A stretch of DNA of 64,000 nucleotides from Bacteroidia bacterium (GCA_030431055.1 JAUIJA010000005.1:1-64000); one strand, 5' to 3'; positions 22,913 through 33,123 are shown, counted from the first letter of the stretch. Translations and numbers: made by a program. Notes: generated by a model from the letters alone, not told the origin.

Positions 22913-24679
22913 TTATGCAGGCAAGTAAATACTGAATTTCGCACCATTACCAAGACTACTTTTTGCAGTAATATAACCTTTATGATTATCAACAATTTTT
23001 TTACAAATGGCTAGTCCAACACCTGTTCCTGGATAATCGGTTTTGCCATGAAGTCGTTGAAATAAATTGAATATTTTTTCGGAAAATTCTTGTTCAAAGC
23101 CTATTCCATTATCAGTAATGGTGATTTTATAAAACGTTCGTTTATCGTTCTCAGGAATATTTTTATCGGTTTTTCCGCTAGTTTTTTTACTTTGAATTTT
23201 TATATAAGGAATTTCATCTTCTTTAGCATATTTTAAACTATTACTAACTAAGTTAATGAACAATTGATTCAATTGAAAAACAACACCTTTTACTTGTGGA
23301 AGTTTCTCAAAATCAACAACTGCTTTTTTCTCTTTTATGGTTTCTGAAAGTTCGCTAATAGCATTTTCAATTGTTGTATTTAAGTCTACTTTTTCAAAAT
23401 CATTTTTGGTTCTACTTGTTCTAGAATATTGTAGTAAATCGTCGATTAAAATACGCATTCGCGAAGCGGCATTTTTAATTCTTTCAAAATACGTTTTACC
23501 ATTTTCTGAAAGATTTTCTACTTCTTTATCTTCAATTCTCGAAATAAATGTTTGAATTTTTCGTAAAGGTTCTTGTAAATCGTGACTGGCAACATGATTG
23601 AATTCGGTTAATTCTTTTACCGTTTTTTCAAGTTCTTTATTGCGTTCTTCAATTAGTTGAGTTTTTTCATAATCTTCTGTAATATCTCGAGTAGCGCCAA
23701 GTAATGTTTTGCAACCATCATTGGTAATAATCATTTTGCATTTTGTGCGTAAATGAACAATCTCGTTGGTTCCATTTTTATAAATTCTAAAAGGAAACGG
23801 CGGACTTTGCTTTAAGCTTTTACTTTCTTCAAAGTTTTGTATTGTTGCTTCTTTATCTTCGGGATGTAAAAGCATTTTGAAATCGTTGCTGCCAATATTT
23901 TTTTGCTTGGGTTCAAACCCATACAAACGATAATAGTTTTCAGAAAAAGTAAAAATCTCTTTATCTATATTATAACTCCAACTTCCATATTTTCCTAGTA
24001 TTTCAGCTTGCTTGCTAGATTCGTCATAAATTTTTAATTGGGCATTTGAAGCTAAAAGTTTGGTGTAATTATTCGAAAGTTTAAAATAACCCAACACCAA
24101 AATTAAAATGGCAACTAAAAATGAAGAAAATAAAAAGATAGGAGAGTGGGAACTATTTAACTCATAAATTTTATCGGTTTCTTTCAATAACAATTTTTCA
24201 TAATCTATCATTTCATTCACTTCAACACGAAGTGAATCCATAATTAATTTTCCGTGCTTTAAATTGTTTTTAAATTCTTCACGAGTGGAAAACTGCATTT
24301 TAAAATATTCAAACCTATGGTCTACTAAATTGTAAATCTTGCCTAAATGTTCTTGTTGTTTTTTACTATTTCGTGTAGAAAGTTTTAACTTGTTAAATGA
24401 CTCGTTAATTCTTGAACGTGCATTTAAATAAGGATCTAAAAATGTAGAATCGTTTGTTAAAGTAAAACCTCTATCGCCAGTTTCAGCATCTTTAATGTAA
24501 GAAATAAGTTTTTCTAACTCTATTGCAACTTCATATCTTTTTTGAATAGCATTACTTATGTTTTCTTGTTCTTCATAATGACGATATGTAATAGAAGCTA
24601 AAACAATAAGTATAAAAAGCGCTACATAAAAAATAGCACGAATAAATTTTAGAGAGTTAAAATAACTTGAGTTAAACAT
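22913..24679 (-). CDS. CHASE3-PAS hybrid-type sensor histidine kinase
   Basis: A 588-residue membrane kinase. Helix 1 (about 10-32) and helix 2 (about 183-205) frame a periplasmic CHASE3 domain (DAETGDRGFTLTNDSTFLD). A PAS domain follows (about 225-345, GKYGSWSYNIDKEIFTFSEN), then the HisKA helix with the phospho-acceptor His366 in VASHDLQEPLRKI, and the ATPase domain with NLVSNSLKYA, DNGIGFEQEF and GTGVGLAICKKIVDNHKG. The gene overlaps the response regulator by one base, so they form a two-component system. Confidence 0.92.
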   Translation of the reverse strand: MFNSSYFNSLKFIRAIFYVALFILIVLASITYRHYEEQENISNAIQKRYEVAIELEKLISYIKDAETGDRGFTLTNDSTFLDPYLNARSRINESFNKLKLSTRNSKKQQEHLGKIYNLVDHRFEYFKMQFSTREEFKNNLKHGKLIMDSLRVEVNEMIDYEKLLLKETDKIYELNSSHSPIFLFSSFLVAILILVLGYFKLSNNYTKLLASNAQLKIYDESSKQAEILGKYGSWSYNIDKEIFTFSENYYRLYGFEPKQKNIGSNDFKMLLHPEDKEATIQNFEESKSLKQSPPFPFRIYKNGTNEIVHLRTKCKMIITNDGCKTLLGATRDITEDYEKTQLIEERNKELEKTVKELTEFNHVASHDLQEPLRKIQTFISRIEDKEVENLSENGKTYFERIKNAASRMRILIDDLLQYSRTSRTKNDFEKVDLNTTIENAISELSETIKEKKAVVDFEKLPQVKGVVFQLNQLFINLVSNSLKYAKEDEIPYIKIQSKKTSGKTDKNIPENDKRTFYKITITDNGIGFEQEFSEKIFNLFQRLHGKTDYPGTGVGLAICKKIVDNHKGYITAKSSLGNGAKFSIYLPA

Positions 24680-25125
24680 TATAAACGCAATAAAAAGTTT
24701 TCTTTATTTAATCCAGAAGTATAATATTGCCAATTTACAGTTACAACATCATTTAAAATCTTTTTTAACGTATTAAAATCGGCTGGTTTTTTTATGTATA
24801 CATTCGCGCCCAAAACAAAAGTGTTTTCTACATCATCATCAGAAGAAGAAGTCGAATAAATTGCAATTGCAATATTTTTTAAACGCTCATTTTGTTTAAT
24901 TTCCTTTAAACAATCGATACCATTTTTAATAGGCATGTTTAAATCGAGAAAAATGATATGAGGCAATACACTTTCAGGATTGTTTAAAAAATCCATTAAA
25001 AGCTGTCCGTTGTTAAAAGTAGAAACAACAGTATTTATTTTTAGCTCGTCAAAAGCATCTGTAAACAATAAACGATCGTCTTCATCGTCGTCTGCTAATG
25101 TGATAAGCGTGAAATCTTTTTGCAT
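24679..25125 (-). CDS. Single-domain response regulator (Rcp1 type)
   Basis: A 148-residue receiver domain without output domain. The acidic cluster DDDEDDR (12-18), phospho-acceptor Asp61 in IIFLDLNMPIKNG and the Lys of IKKPADF complete the receiver site. Such stand-alone receivers follow phytochrome- or CHASE3-type kinases and often relay to other proteins. It lies between the AraC-type gene (3-base gap) and the kinase (1-base overlap). Confidence 0.92.
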   Translation of the reverse strand: MQKDFTLITLADDDEDDRLLFTDAFDELKINTVVSTFNNGQLLMDFLNNPESVLPHIIFLDLNMPIKNGIDCLKEIKQNERLKNIAIAIYSTSSSDDDVENTFVLGANVYIKKPADFNTLKKILNDVVTVNWQYYTSGLNKENFLLRL

Positions 25126-25128
25126 AAA

Positions 25129-25698
25129 TTATACGATTGAATTATTAATTAATTCTCTTCTTTTCTTTACAATGCGTTGAAATGCCGAAGGCGTAATTCC
25201 GGTTGTGTTTTTAAATTGCGAACTTAAATGCGCTACACTCGAATAGTTTAATTTGAAAGCAATTTCGGTTAAACTCATTTTCTCGTTTGCGATAAGTTGT
25301 TTTGCGACTTCAATTTTTTGAAGAATAATAAAATTCTCAATTGAAGTATAGGTTACTTCCGAAAATAAATTAGATAAATAACCATAACTATGTCCTAAAT
25401 TATCAGAAAGATAAGACGAAAACTTTACATTTAGCGCTTCTTCTTTTTGAACCGCTTCAACGATTAAATCTTTAATGCGTTGAACCAAAATATTTTTTTG
25501 GTTTTCAATTACTTCAAAACCATATTCTTTTAAAACCGAACAAATTGATTGGTAAATAGTTTCAGGAACAGTTTCTAAAAATAAAACCTCGTTAGTGTTT
25601 ATAATAGAGTATTTTAGATTAAAATCGTCTAATTTTTCTGCCAAAATTTTATTGGCTAAAAAGTTTTGGTCTACTTTAAGAAATAACTTCATACGCAA
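25129..25698 (-). CDS. AraC-type regulator with unusual N-terminal domain
   Basis: A 189-residue protein. The C-terminal half (about 95-180) carries two AraC-type helix-turn-helices (NLGHSYGYLSNLFSEVTYTS and MSLTEIAFKLNYSSVAHLSS, then FKNTTGITPSAFQRI). The N-terminal 75 residues (DQNFLANKILAEKLDDFNLK and YGFEVIENQKNILVQRI) are not a cupin and have no match I know. It leads the regulator-receiver-kinase operon. It is a likely transcriptional output for the pathway and perhaps for the stress genes downstream, as in comparable Flavobacterial loci. The link to the targets is inference. Confidence 0.8.
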   Translation of the reverse strand: MRMKLFLKVDQNFLANKILAEKLDDFNLKYSIINTNEVLFLETVPETIYQSICSVLKEYGFEVIENQKNILVQRIKDLIVEAVQKEEALNVKFSSYLSDNLGHSYGYLSNLFSEVTYTSIENFIILQKIEVAKQLIANEKMSLTEIAFKLNYSSVAHLSSQFKNTTGITPSAFQRIVKKRRELINNSIV

Positions 25699-25717
25699 GT
25701 GAATGATGGTAAATTTA

Positions 25718-25744
25718 CAAATATAAAAGCAAATTTAAACGCAA
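25718..25744 (-). promoter_or_regulatory. Promoter of the AraC-receiver-kinase operon
   Basis: On the minus strand TTG (plus 25742-25744), 16 bases and TATATTTG (plus 25718-25725), a full match to the Bacteroidetes consensus, lie 20 bases before the start at 25698. Confidence 0.6.
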
Positions 25745-25828
25745 TACATGCGATTTGTTTTACAAAATTTCAATTAAATTTTATAGATATGCTATGCATT
25801 TGTAAATTTGCATCATATACAACACAAA

Positions 25829-26644
25829 ATGACAACACAACAACTTTACGAACAAATCCAAAAAAAGAAATCGTTTCTATGCATTGGTTTAGATGTCGAT
25901 TTAAATAAAATTCCGAAGCATTTATTAGAAACTGAAGACCCTATTTTTGAGTTTAACAAAGCTATAATTGATGCCACACATGATTTGTGTGTTTCTTATA
26001 AACCGAATACAGCTTTTTACGAAGCATATGGAATCAAAGGTTGGCAATCGCTCCAAAAAACGATAAATTATATCAATGAAAACTATCCAGAAATTTTTAC
26101 GATTGCTGATGCAAAACGTGGTGATATAGGAAACACTTCAACGATGTATGCCAAAGCTTTTTTTGAAGATTTAGAGTTCGATAGTGTAACGGTTGCACCA
26201 TATATGGGAAAAGATTCGGTGGAACCATTCTTAGCATTTGAAAATAAACATACCATTATGTTGGCACTGACATCAAATGAAGGCGCTTTCGATTTTCAGA
26301 CTAAAAAAGTTGAAGATAAAGAATTGTACAAACAAGTTTTAGAAACGTCTAAATCTTGGGGAAATTCCGAAAATTTAATGTACGTTGTTGGAGCAACAAA
26401 AGCAGAATATTTCACCGAAATTAGAAAAATTGTTCCCAATAGTTTTTTGTTAGTTCCTGGTGTTGGCGCTCAAGGTGGAAGTTTAGCTGAAGTTTGTAAA
26501 TATGGTTTAGCGGAAAATGTTGGATTATTAATAAACTCTTCTCGTGGCATTATTTATGCTTCAAACGGAACTGATTTTGCTGAAAAGGCTAGATTAGAAG
26601 CGTTGAAATTGCAAACTGAAATGAGTGGAATTATTTCTAAATAA
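25829..26644 (+). CDS. pyrF: Orotidine-5'-phosphate decarboxylase
   Basis: Decarboxylates OMP to UMP, the last step of pyrimidine synthesis. This is the longer (type 2) form: 271 residues with [17 protein letters not shown] near the start, the catalytic-loop block [20 protein letters not shown] (about 90-110) and the phosphate-binding PGVGAQGGS and [11 protein letters not shown] start it at 25829 ([11 protein letters not shown]), as the longer frame adds seven residues in the promoter-like sequence TAAATTTG (25803-25810). The BtuF-like gene follows with a 6-base gap. Confidence 0.95.
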   Translation: MTTQQLYEQIQKKKSFLCIGLDVDLNKIPKHLLETEDPIFEFNKAIIDATHDLCVSYKPNTAFYEAYGIKGWQSLQKTINYINENYPEIFTIADAKRGDIGNTSTMYAKAFFEDLEFDSVTVAPYMGKDSVEPFLAFENKHTIMLALTSNEGAFDFQTKKVEDKELYKQVLETSKSWGNSENLMYVVGATKAEYFTEIRKIVPNSFLLVPGVGAQGGSLAEVCKYGLAENVGLLINSSRGIIYASNGTDFAEKARLEALKLQTEMSGIISK

Positions 26645-26650
26645 TAATTA

Positions 26651-27454
26651 ATGCCAATAACGTTAACCGACCAAATAGGAAACCAACACACTTTTGAAAC
26701 AGTTCCAAAGCGAATTGTTTCTTTAGTGCCATCTCAAACCGAATTGTTGTTCGATTTAGGTTTAGAAGATGCAATTGTTGGAATTACTAAGTTTTGCGTA
26801 CATCCTTTTCATTTAAAGTCAACTAAAACTATTGTTGGAGGTACAAAAAATGTAAAATTCGATAAAATAAAAGAACTTCAGCCTGATATTATTATTTGTA
26901 ATAAAGAAGAAAATACAAAGAAAATAGTAGAAGAGTTACAGCAAATTTGTCCGGTTTGGGTTACTGATATTTACACAGTAGAAGATAACAACAAAATAAT
27001 TCAAGATTTTGGCGAATTGTTCAATAAACGAACAGAAGCTAGAAAATGGATTGATAAAATCAATTTTGCTTATCAAGATTTTCTAAATTTTATAAAAGAC
27101 AAAAAGGAAAGCAAAGCGGCATATTTCATTTGGGCAAATCCATATATGGTTGCTGGAAATAATACATTTATAAACGAATTGTTGAAGCTGAATAAATTCA
27201 ATAATATTTATGAAAATAAAGAAGGTCGTTATCCTGAAATTCAGTTGAAGAAAATTCGATTAGAAGGAGATCCTGATATCGTTTTATTATCATCTGAACC
27301 TTTTCCGTTTAAAGACGAACATGCTTTTGAAATTGGACGTTTTACACATCACGCAAAAACATTATTTGTAGATGGAGAAATGTTCAGTTGGTACGGTTCT
27401 CGATTAGTAAAAGCGTTTGATTACTTTAAGAAGATTCATCAAAAATTGGCATAA
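26651..27454 (+). CDS. BtuF-like substrate-binding protein without signal peptide
   Basis: A 267-residue protein of the helical-backbone metal receptor fold (class III binding proteins: BtuF, siderophore binders). VPKRIVSLVPSQTELLFDLG (about 19-38), VGITKFCVHPFHLKS and FFIWANPYMVAGNNTFINEL-like segments match the family. However, there is no signal peptide or lipobox, and the gene begins six bases after pyrF, so none can be added upstream. It should be cytosolic. I cannot say whether it binds cobalamin, haem or another metal complex. Confidence 0.8.
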   Translation: MPITLTDQIGNQHTFETVPKRIVSLVPSQTELLFDLGLEDAIVGITKFCVHPFHLKSTKTIVGGTKNVKFDKIKELQPDIIICNKEENTKKIVEELQQICPVWVTDIYTVEDNNKIIQDFGELFNKRTEARKWIDKINFAYQDFLNFIKDKKESKAAYFIWANPYMVAGNNTFINELLKLNKFNNIYENKEGRYPEIQLKKIRLEGDPDIVLLSSEPFPFKDEHAFEIGRFTHHAKTLFVDGEMFSWYGSRLVKAFDYFKKIHQKLA

Positions 27455-27456
27455 AA

Positions 27457-27490
27457 AAACTCCGACTATTGCTAATCGGAGTATTTATTT
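27457..27490 (+). terminator. Terminator after the BtuF-like gene
   Basis: ACTCCGA and TCGGAGT (27459-27465 and 27476-27482) with a 10-base loop and a T-rich tail, shortly after the stop. Confidence 0.7.
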
Positions 27491-27644
27491 TAACTAACCC
27501 TAACCAAAATGAGATCTTTCATTTATTTTGATGATGCAAATATCTGACTAATTTTTGAATCCCAATGTTAACATTTTGTTATTTATATGTTATTGATTTC
27601 TAATTTATTAAGTATTAAGAAAAACTTAACATTTAGAGGTTAGT

Positions 27645-28349
27645 TTAATCTTGTAAAGCAAAAACTTTTTTCAGTAAATCAGAAGTTCTTGAAGATAAAT
27701 TATTACGAATGTTTTTCTCCTCAACTGCAATCATTTTAAAAACGCCATCCATTGCTTTGTTAGTAGTGTAATCTGTTAAGTCTGGATTGACTTTTTTTAC
27801 TAATGGTATAGAATTGTATTTCGTTATAATATTATTCCAAACTTGATCTGCACCAACTTTTGCAAAAGAATTTTGAATCACAGGATTAAATTTTGAATAC
27901 AAAGCAGTAGAAGTTGTGTTTTGTAAATAATTTGTTGCTGAATTATCATCACCTAAAAGAATGTTTTTAGCATCGTTAAATGTCATTCCTTTTACAGCAT
28001 CAACAAAAATAGGAGTTGCTTCCTTTACAGCATCTTCAGCAGCACGATTAAGTACTTTTAAACCTTCATCGGCTAAACTAGATAACCCTATATCACGCAA
28101 TGTTTTGTCAACTTTTTGTAATTCTTCTGGCAATAAAATCTTAACGGCTTCATTTTTAAAAAAGCCATCAGTTGCAGTTAATTTTGAAACTTGTTTGGTA
28201 ATACCGTTATTTAAAGCTTCTTTTAGCCCATTACCTATTTCAGCTTGACTTAAAACACTGGTTTCTGTTGGAAGTTGATCTAAAACTTGTTGCATTTCGG
28301 CACAACTAAAAAGGGAAAACGCTAAAAGAGATAATACTATTTTTTTCAT
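27645..28349 (-). CDS. DUF4197 lipoprotein
   Basis: A 234-residue lipoprotein (lipidated Cys16 in LFSCAEM). The DUF4197 domain spans most of it: ISNGLKEALNNGI-like start, KILLPEELQKVDKTLRDIG, FNDAKNILLGDDNSATNYLQ, NPDLTDYTTNKAMDGVFKMI. The family occurs in many Gram-negative bacteria and is all-helical, without known function. I start it at 28349, where MKKIVLSLLAFSLFSC gives a proper lipoprotein signal; the longer frame adds nine residues before it. It stands alone, divergent from icmF. Confidence 0.85.
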   Translation of the reverse strand: MKKIVLSLLAFSLFSCAEMQQVLDQLPTETSVLSQAEIGNGLKEALNNGITKQVSKLTATDGFFKNEAVKILLPEELQKVDKTLRDIGLSSLADEGLKVLNRAAEDAVKEATPIFVDAVKGMTFNDAKNILLGDDNSATNYLQNTTSTALYSKFNPVIQNSFAKVGADQVWNNIITKYNSIPLVKKVNPDLTDYTTNKAMDGVFKMIAVEEKNIRNNLSSRTSDLLKKVFALQD

Positions 28350-28477
28350 GATTTTTATTTTTAAAAGAGTAATCAAAGATAATACCTTTTTTAATCTGCA
28401 AAAAATTGTTTTGTAGTCTATTATTAAAACTTATTAAATTCGTAAATTGCAACACCAAAATTTTACAGAAAATAAAA

Positions 28478-31400
28478 ATGGAACAACAACAACCTTATAT
28501 TCCTGAAAATAAAGTAAGAATTGTAACAGCAGCTTCGCTTTTCGATGGACATGATGCAGCGATTAATATAATGCGTAGAATTATTCAATCTACGGGTTGT
28601 GAAGTTATTCATTTAGGTCACGATAGAAGTGTAGAAGAAGTTGTAAATACTGCTATTCAAGAAGATGCAAATGCTATTGCTATGACATCTTACCAAGGTG
28701 GGCACAATGAATATTTTAAATATATGTATGATTTGCTTAATGAAAAAGGAGCAGGTCATATTAAAATTTTCGGCGGCGGCGGCGGAGTAATTCTTCCTTC
28801 TGAAATTGAAGAGTTACATGCATACGGAATTACGAAAATCTATTCACCTGATGATGGTCGTAAATTAGGTTTACAAGGAATGATTAATGACTTAGTTCAA
28901 CGTGCAGATTTCCCTATCGGAGATATATTAAACGGAGAAGTTAATAATTTAGAAGAGAAAAATCCAAGAGCAATTGCTCGCGTAATTTCTTCTGCGGAAA
29001 ACTTTCCCGAAGTTGCTAAAGATGCATTAGAGGTAATCCATAAGAAAAATGAAAAATCAACTATTCCGGTTTTAGGAATTACAGGAACTGGTGGTGCTGG
29101 TAAGTCATCATTAGTTGATGAATTAGTTCGCCGATTCTTAATCGATTTTCCTGAAAAAACAATCGGATTAATTTCAGTTGATCCATCAAAACGTAAAACA
29201 GGTGGTGCTTTATTAGGCGATAGAATTCGTATGAATGCAATCAATAATCCTAGAGTTTATATGCGTTCGTTAGCGACACGTCAATCTAATTTAGCGTTGT
29301 CAAAATATGTACAAGAAGCAATTGAAGTTTTAAAAGCTGCAGAGTACGATTTAATTATTTTAGAAACTTCTGGAATCGGACAATCAGATACTGAAATTTT
29401 AGATCACTCTGATGTTTCATTGTATGTAATGACGCCAGAATTTGGTGCGGCTACACAGCTGGAAAAAATCGATATGCTTGATTTTGCTGATTTAGTGGCT
29501 TTAAATAAATTCGACAAACGAGGAGCTTTAGATGCAATTCGCGATGTGAAAAAACAATACCAACGCAATCATAACCTTTGGGATAAACAACCAGATGATA
29601 TGCCAGTTTTCGGTACGATTGCATCTCAATTCAACGATCCAGGAATGAACTCGTTGTACAAATCAATCATGGATAAATTGGTTGAAAAAACGGGTGCCGA
29701 TTTAAACACAACTTTCGAGATTACAAAGGAAATGAGTGAAAAGGTTTTTGTTATTCCGCCAAATAGAACGAGATATTTATCTGAAATTTCAGAAAATAAT
29801 AGAAATTACGATGCAACTGCTGTAGTACAAGTTGAGGTTGCGCAAAAATTATACGGAATTTTCAAAACGATTTGTTCGGTAGCTAATGTCACTTCGAGCG
29901 GAGTCGAGAAGTCTCTTTTAGAAAAAACAGGATTAAATCAAGAAGAGATTCTGAAACAAGTTCAGAATGACAATAAAGAATTTTTGAATTTATTATTTAA
30001 AGAATTCGACCGTGTAAAAATGAATTTAGATCCATACAATTGGGAAGTAATTACAACTTGGGATGAAAAAGTAAACAAATACAAAAATCCTATCTATTCA
30101 TTTAAAGTTCGTGATAAAGAAATTAAGATTCAAACACATACAGAATCACTTTCACATACACAAATTCCAAAAGTAGCGTTACCAAAATACCAAGCTTGGG
30201 GAGATATTTTACGTTGGTGTTTACAAGAAAATGTACCTGGAGAATTTCCTTTTACTTCAGGATTATATCCATTTAAACGTGAAGGAGAAGATCCAACACG
30301 TATGTTTGCTGGAGAAGGCGGTCCAGAACGTACCAATAGACGTTTCCACTATGTTTCTTTAGGGATGCCAGCAAAACGTTTATCAACAGCTTTTGATTCG
30401 GTTACTTTATATGGTAATGACCCAGACTTACGTCCGGATATTTACGGAAAAATTGGTAATGCCGGAGTTTCGATTTGTTGTTTAGACGATGCTAAAAAAT
30501 TATACTCTGGTTTCGATTTAAGTCACGCGGCAACTTCGGTTTCCATGACCATCAACGGACCAGCGCCAATGTTGTTAGGTTTCTTTATGAATGCGGCAAT
30601 CGATCAAAACTGTGAAAAATACATCAAAGAAAATGGTTTAGAAGCTGAGGTTGAGAAAAAGAAAAAGGAACTTTACGACGATAAAGGTTTAACGCGACCA
30701 AGTTATAATGGAGCATTACCAGAAGGAAACGACGGTTTAGGATTGATGCTTTTAGGACTAACGGGCGACCAGGTTTTACCTGCTGATGTTTATGCAAAAA
30801 TTAAAGCAGAAACTTTAGCGCAAGTTCGAGGTACGGTTCAAGCCGATATTTTAAAAGAAGATCAAGCACAAAATACGTGTATTTTCTCTACGGAATTTGC
30901 ATTGCGATTAATGGGTGACGTTCAAGAATATTTCATTCAAAAGAATGTTCGTAACTTCTATTCGGTTTCTATTTCAGGTTATCATATTGCGGAAGCTGGA
31001 GCCAATCCTATCACACAGTTAGCATTTACTTTAGCTAACGGATTTACATATGTTGAGTATTATTTAAGTAGAGGAATGGATATTAATAAATTCGGTCCGA
31101 ATTTATCGTTCTTCTTCTCAAATGGTATCGATCCAGAATATGCAGTAATCGGGCGTGTGGCAAGAAGAATTTGGGCAAAAGCTTTAAAAAATAAATACGG
31201 AGCTAACGAAAGAGCGCAAATGTTGAAATATCACATTCAAACATCAGGTCGTTCGTTACATGCACAAGAAATTGATTTCAACGATATTCGTACTACTTTA
31301 CAAGCGTTATATGCAATTTACGATAACTGTAATTCGTTACATACCAATGCGTACGATGAAGCAATTACGACTCCAACAGAAGAATCGGTTCGTAGAGCAA

Positions 31401-31927
31401 TGGCAATTCAGTTAATTATTAATAAAGAATTAGGTTTAGCGAAAAACGAAAATCCAATTCAAGGTTCGTTCATTATAGAAGAATTAACCGATTTAGTGGA
31501 AGAAGCTGTTTTAACAGAATTCGATAGAATTACCGAACGTGGCGGCGTTTTGGGTGCTATGGAAACTATGTACCAAAGAAGTAAAATTCAAGAAGAATCA
31601 TTGTATTATGAAACTTTGAAACATACGGGTGAATTCCCAATTATTGGTGTAAATACCTTCTTAAGTTCAAAAGGTTCTCCAACAGTTATTCCTGCGGAAG
31701 TAATTCGTGCAACGGAAGAAGAAAAACAATTCCAAATTTCAACTTTAGAGAATTTACATAAAGCAAAAGAAACGCAAGTAAAATCTCAAATTGAGCAAAT
31801 TCAAGCAGCGGCTATTCAAAATGAAAATATTTTTGAAAGATTAATGGAAGCGGCAAAAGTTTGTTCTCTTGGTCAAATTACTTCAGCTTTATTTGAAGTT
31901 GGAGGTCAGTATAGACGTAATATGTAA
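28478..31927 (+). CDS. icmF: Fused acyl-CoA mutase IcmF (B12- and GTP-dependent)
   Basis: A 1149-residue fusion that interconverts isobutyryl-CoA and n-butyryl-CoA, or a similar acyl-CoA pair. In order: the adenosylcobalamin-binding domain (about 12-145, [11 protein letters not shown] with H25 as axial ligand), a G-protein chaperone domain (about 195-430, P-loop [12 protein letters not shown], then NKFD), a linker, and the mutase barrel (about 560-1090, [20 protein letters not shown] and [11 protein letters not shown]). The linker contains an in-frame palindromic element (29887-29972, residues 470-499). Classical methylmalonyl-CoA mutase has no G-domain inside, so the name IcmF is favoured. 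A terminator follows. Confidence 0.9.
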   Translation: MEQQQPYIPENKVRIVTAASLFDGHDAAINIMRRIIQSTGCEVIHLGHDRSVEEVVNTAIQEDANAIAMTSYQGGHNEYFKYMYDLLNEKGAGHIKIFGGGGGVILPSEIEELHAYGITKIYSPDDGRKLGLQGMINDLVQRADFPIGDILNGEVNNLEEKNPRAIARVISSAENFPEVAKDALEVIHKKNEKSTIPVLGITGTGGAGKSSLVDELVRRFLIDFPEKTIGLISVDPSKRKTGGALLGDRIRMNAINNPRVYMRSLATRQSNLALSKYVQEAIEVLKAAEYDLIILETSGIGQSDTEILDHSDVSLYVMTPEFGAATQLEKIDMLDFADLVALNKFDKRGALDAIRDVKKQYQRNHNLWDKQPDDMPVFGTIASQFNDPGMNSLYKSIMDKLVEKTGADLNTTFEITKEMSEKVFVIPPNRTRYLSEISENNRNYDATAVVQVEVAQKLYGIFKTICSVANVTSSGVEKSLLEKTGLNQEEILKQVQNDNKEFLNLLFKEFDRVKMNLDPYNWEVITTWDEKVNKYKNPIYSFKVRDKEIKIQTHTESLSHTQIPKVALPKYQAWGDILRWCLQENVPGEFPFTSGLYPFKREGEDPTRMFAGEGGPERTNRRFHYVSLGMPAKRLSTAFDSVTLYGNDPDLRPDIYGKIGNAGVSICCLDDAKKLYSGFDLSHAATSVSMTINGPAPMLLGFFMNAAIDQNCEKYIKENGLEAEVEKKKKELYDDKGLTRPSYNGALPEGNDGLGLMLLGLTGDQVLPADVYAKIKAETLAQVRGTVQADILKEDQAQNTCIFSTEFALRLMGDVQEYFIQKNVRNFYSVSISGYHIAEAGANPITQLAFTLANGFTYVEYYLSRGMDINKFGPNLSFFFSNGIDPEYAVIGRVARRIWAKALKNKYGANERAQMLKYHIQTSGRSLHAQEIDFNDIRTTLQALYAIYDNCNSLHTNAYDEAITTPTEESVRRAMAIQLIINKELGLAKNENPIQGSFIIEELTDLVEEAVLTEFDRITERGGVLGAMETMYQRSKIQEESLYYETLKHTGEFPIIGVNTFLSSKGSPTVIPAEVIRATEEEKQFQISTLENLHKAKETQVKSQIEQIQAAAIQNENIFERLMEAAKVCSLGQITSALFEVGGQYRRNM
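29887..29972. repeat. TGTCA-family palindromic element inside icmF
   Basis: An 86-bp copy with TGTCACTTCGAGCGGAGTCG at the left and CAGAATGACA at the right. The left arm agrees with the intergenic copy at 12834 in 27 of 29 bases. The right arm, read on the minus strand, is a second half-element (TGTCATTCTGAACTTG...). It is read in frame as [19 protein letters not shown] followed by ILKQVQNDN, in the linker between the G domain and the mutase domain. Confidence 0.88.
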
Positions 31928-31998
31928 GTAGAGAACAATTTTTTTAAAATTTGTGAATCACTTACATTGAGCATAGATGAAGTGTCTATTCAAAAAAT

Positions 31999-32030
31999 AA
32001 AAAAAGCCTTTCAAGTGAAAGGCTTTTTTT
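31999..32030. terminator. Bidirectional terminator after icmF
   Basis: AAAAAGCCTTTC-AAGT-GAAAGGCTTTTT, a perfect stem with A and T runs at both sides, between the convergent icmF and the small membrane protein gene. Confidence 0.9.
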
Positions 32031-32247
32031 ATTTTTTTACTACAATGTAGGCTCCAGTCAAAAGCATCACTAAACCCGAACCTAAGAATAACATGCCTTG
32101 ATTTTGTCCTTTTTCGTTAGATACATCAAGTTCAATTCCTAAGACTTTAACTTCAGCAGTGTTGTTGTTTACTTTTTTTACACCTAAATAACTAAAGTAA
32201 ATTCCAATTAAAAGTAAAATCGTTCCTACAATTTTTGCGGTTTTCAT
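32029..32247 (-). CDS. Small two-helix membrane protein (DUF3185-like)
   Basis: A 72-residue protein with two membrane helices (about 5-22 and 49-68), joined by a polar loop KVNNNTAEVKVLGIELDV. The loop and the GSGLVMLLTGAYIV end fit the DUF3185 type, although I cannot confirm that. No function is known. It stands alone, with its end overlapping the shared terminator. Confidence 0.6.
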   Translation of the reverse strand: MKTAKIVGTILLLIGIYFSYLGVKKVNNNTAEVKVLGIELDVSNEKGQNQGMLFLGSGLVMLLTGAYIVVKK

Positions 32248-32462
32248 AACTATTTGTTTTGTGATTATAGAACAAATTTACGTTGTATATCAGTTAGTTA
32301 TGTTATGTCTTTTTTAGAGTTTTTTATAGAATTCACATTTTGAGTTATGGTTTTTAAATGTTTTTGGCACGACTATTGGTTGTTAGTAAAATAAAGACGA
32401 ATTAAAAACGAATAGTTATGAAATCGAAGATTCGTGAATACATTAATTTGAAATATAAAACT

Positions 32463-32999
32463 ATGAGAAAAAAAATTACTTTTATTTTAGCGTTAATCGG
32501 GATGATTTCGTTAACAAGTTGTACGGTAGAAGAAACTCATGTTGTAGATAATAACAATTATGATAGTGATACAATAAGTGAAGTTTGGGAATACACAAAT
32601 GTAGATTTACATTCAGGAAATGGATATAGTGTAATTTTAGACTTTCCACATACAACCTATACATCAGATATGGTTTTAGTTTATCGTTTAGCGGATTATG
32701 GTTCAGCTGGAGATGTTTGGAAATTATTACCTGAAACATATTATTTTAATGACGGAACTGTAGATTTTGGTTATTCAAACGATTTTACAATTTATGATGC
32801 TCAAATCAATTTATTTGGTTACGATTTAGCAGGTTTAGATAATGTTTTTAAATTTGATCAAATTTTTAGAGTAGTTGTTGTTCCAGGTTATTTTGGAAAT
32901 AGAGTGAGTAGTGAAAATGCAGTTGATTTTAATGATTACAATGCGGTTATTGATTTTTATAATATTAAATCTAAAGACATTAAAAGAATTACAATGTAA
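32463..32999 (+). CDS. Lipoprotein of unknown function
   Basis: A 178-residue lipoprotein when started at 32463: MRKKITFILALIGMISLTSC gives a proper signal with the lipidated Cys20, while the longer frame puts 15 charged residues before it. The mature part is rich in Tyr, Asp and Asn (DYGSAGDVWKLLPETYYFND, FRVVVVPGYFGNRVSSENAV) and looks like a small beta-rich domain. It resembles Flavobacterial lipoproteins that are usually transcribed alone; no family name is recognised. A terminator follows directly. Confidence 0.65.
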   Translation: MRKKITFILALIGMISLTSCTVEETHVVDNNNYDSDTISEVWEYTNVDLHSGNGYSVILDFPHTTYTSDMVLVYRLADYGSAGDVWKLLPETYYFNDGTVDFGYSNDFTIYDAQINLFGYDLAGLDNVFKFDQIFRVVVVPGYFGNRVSSENAVDFNDYNAVIDFYNIKSKDIKRITM

Positions 33000-33019
33000 T
33001 TTTGAAAATGAATAATTTA

Positions 33020-33050
33020 AAGCCGAAAATTTTAATTTTCGGCTTTTTTT
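33020..33050 (+). terminator. Terminator after the lipoprotein gene
   Basis: AAGCCGAAAAT-TTTA-ATTTTCGGCTT followed by T, 20 bases after the stop. Confidence 0.9.
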
Positions 33051-33123
33051 ATGTTTAATTGTGGGGTTCTGTTAATTTAAAATTAAATATTTTATATTCG
33101 ACCCTAAAAAAACAGGGGTGCTG

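Noticed and set aside
29887..29972. icmF as a pseudogene broken by a repeat
   Set aside because: The insert keeps frame, has no stop, lies in a linker, and all catalytic motifs on both sides are intact.
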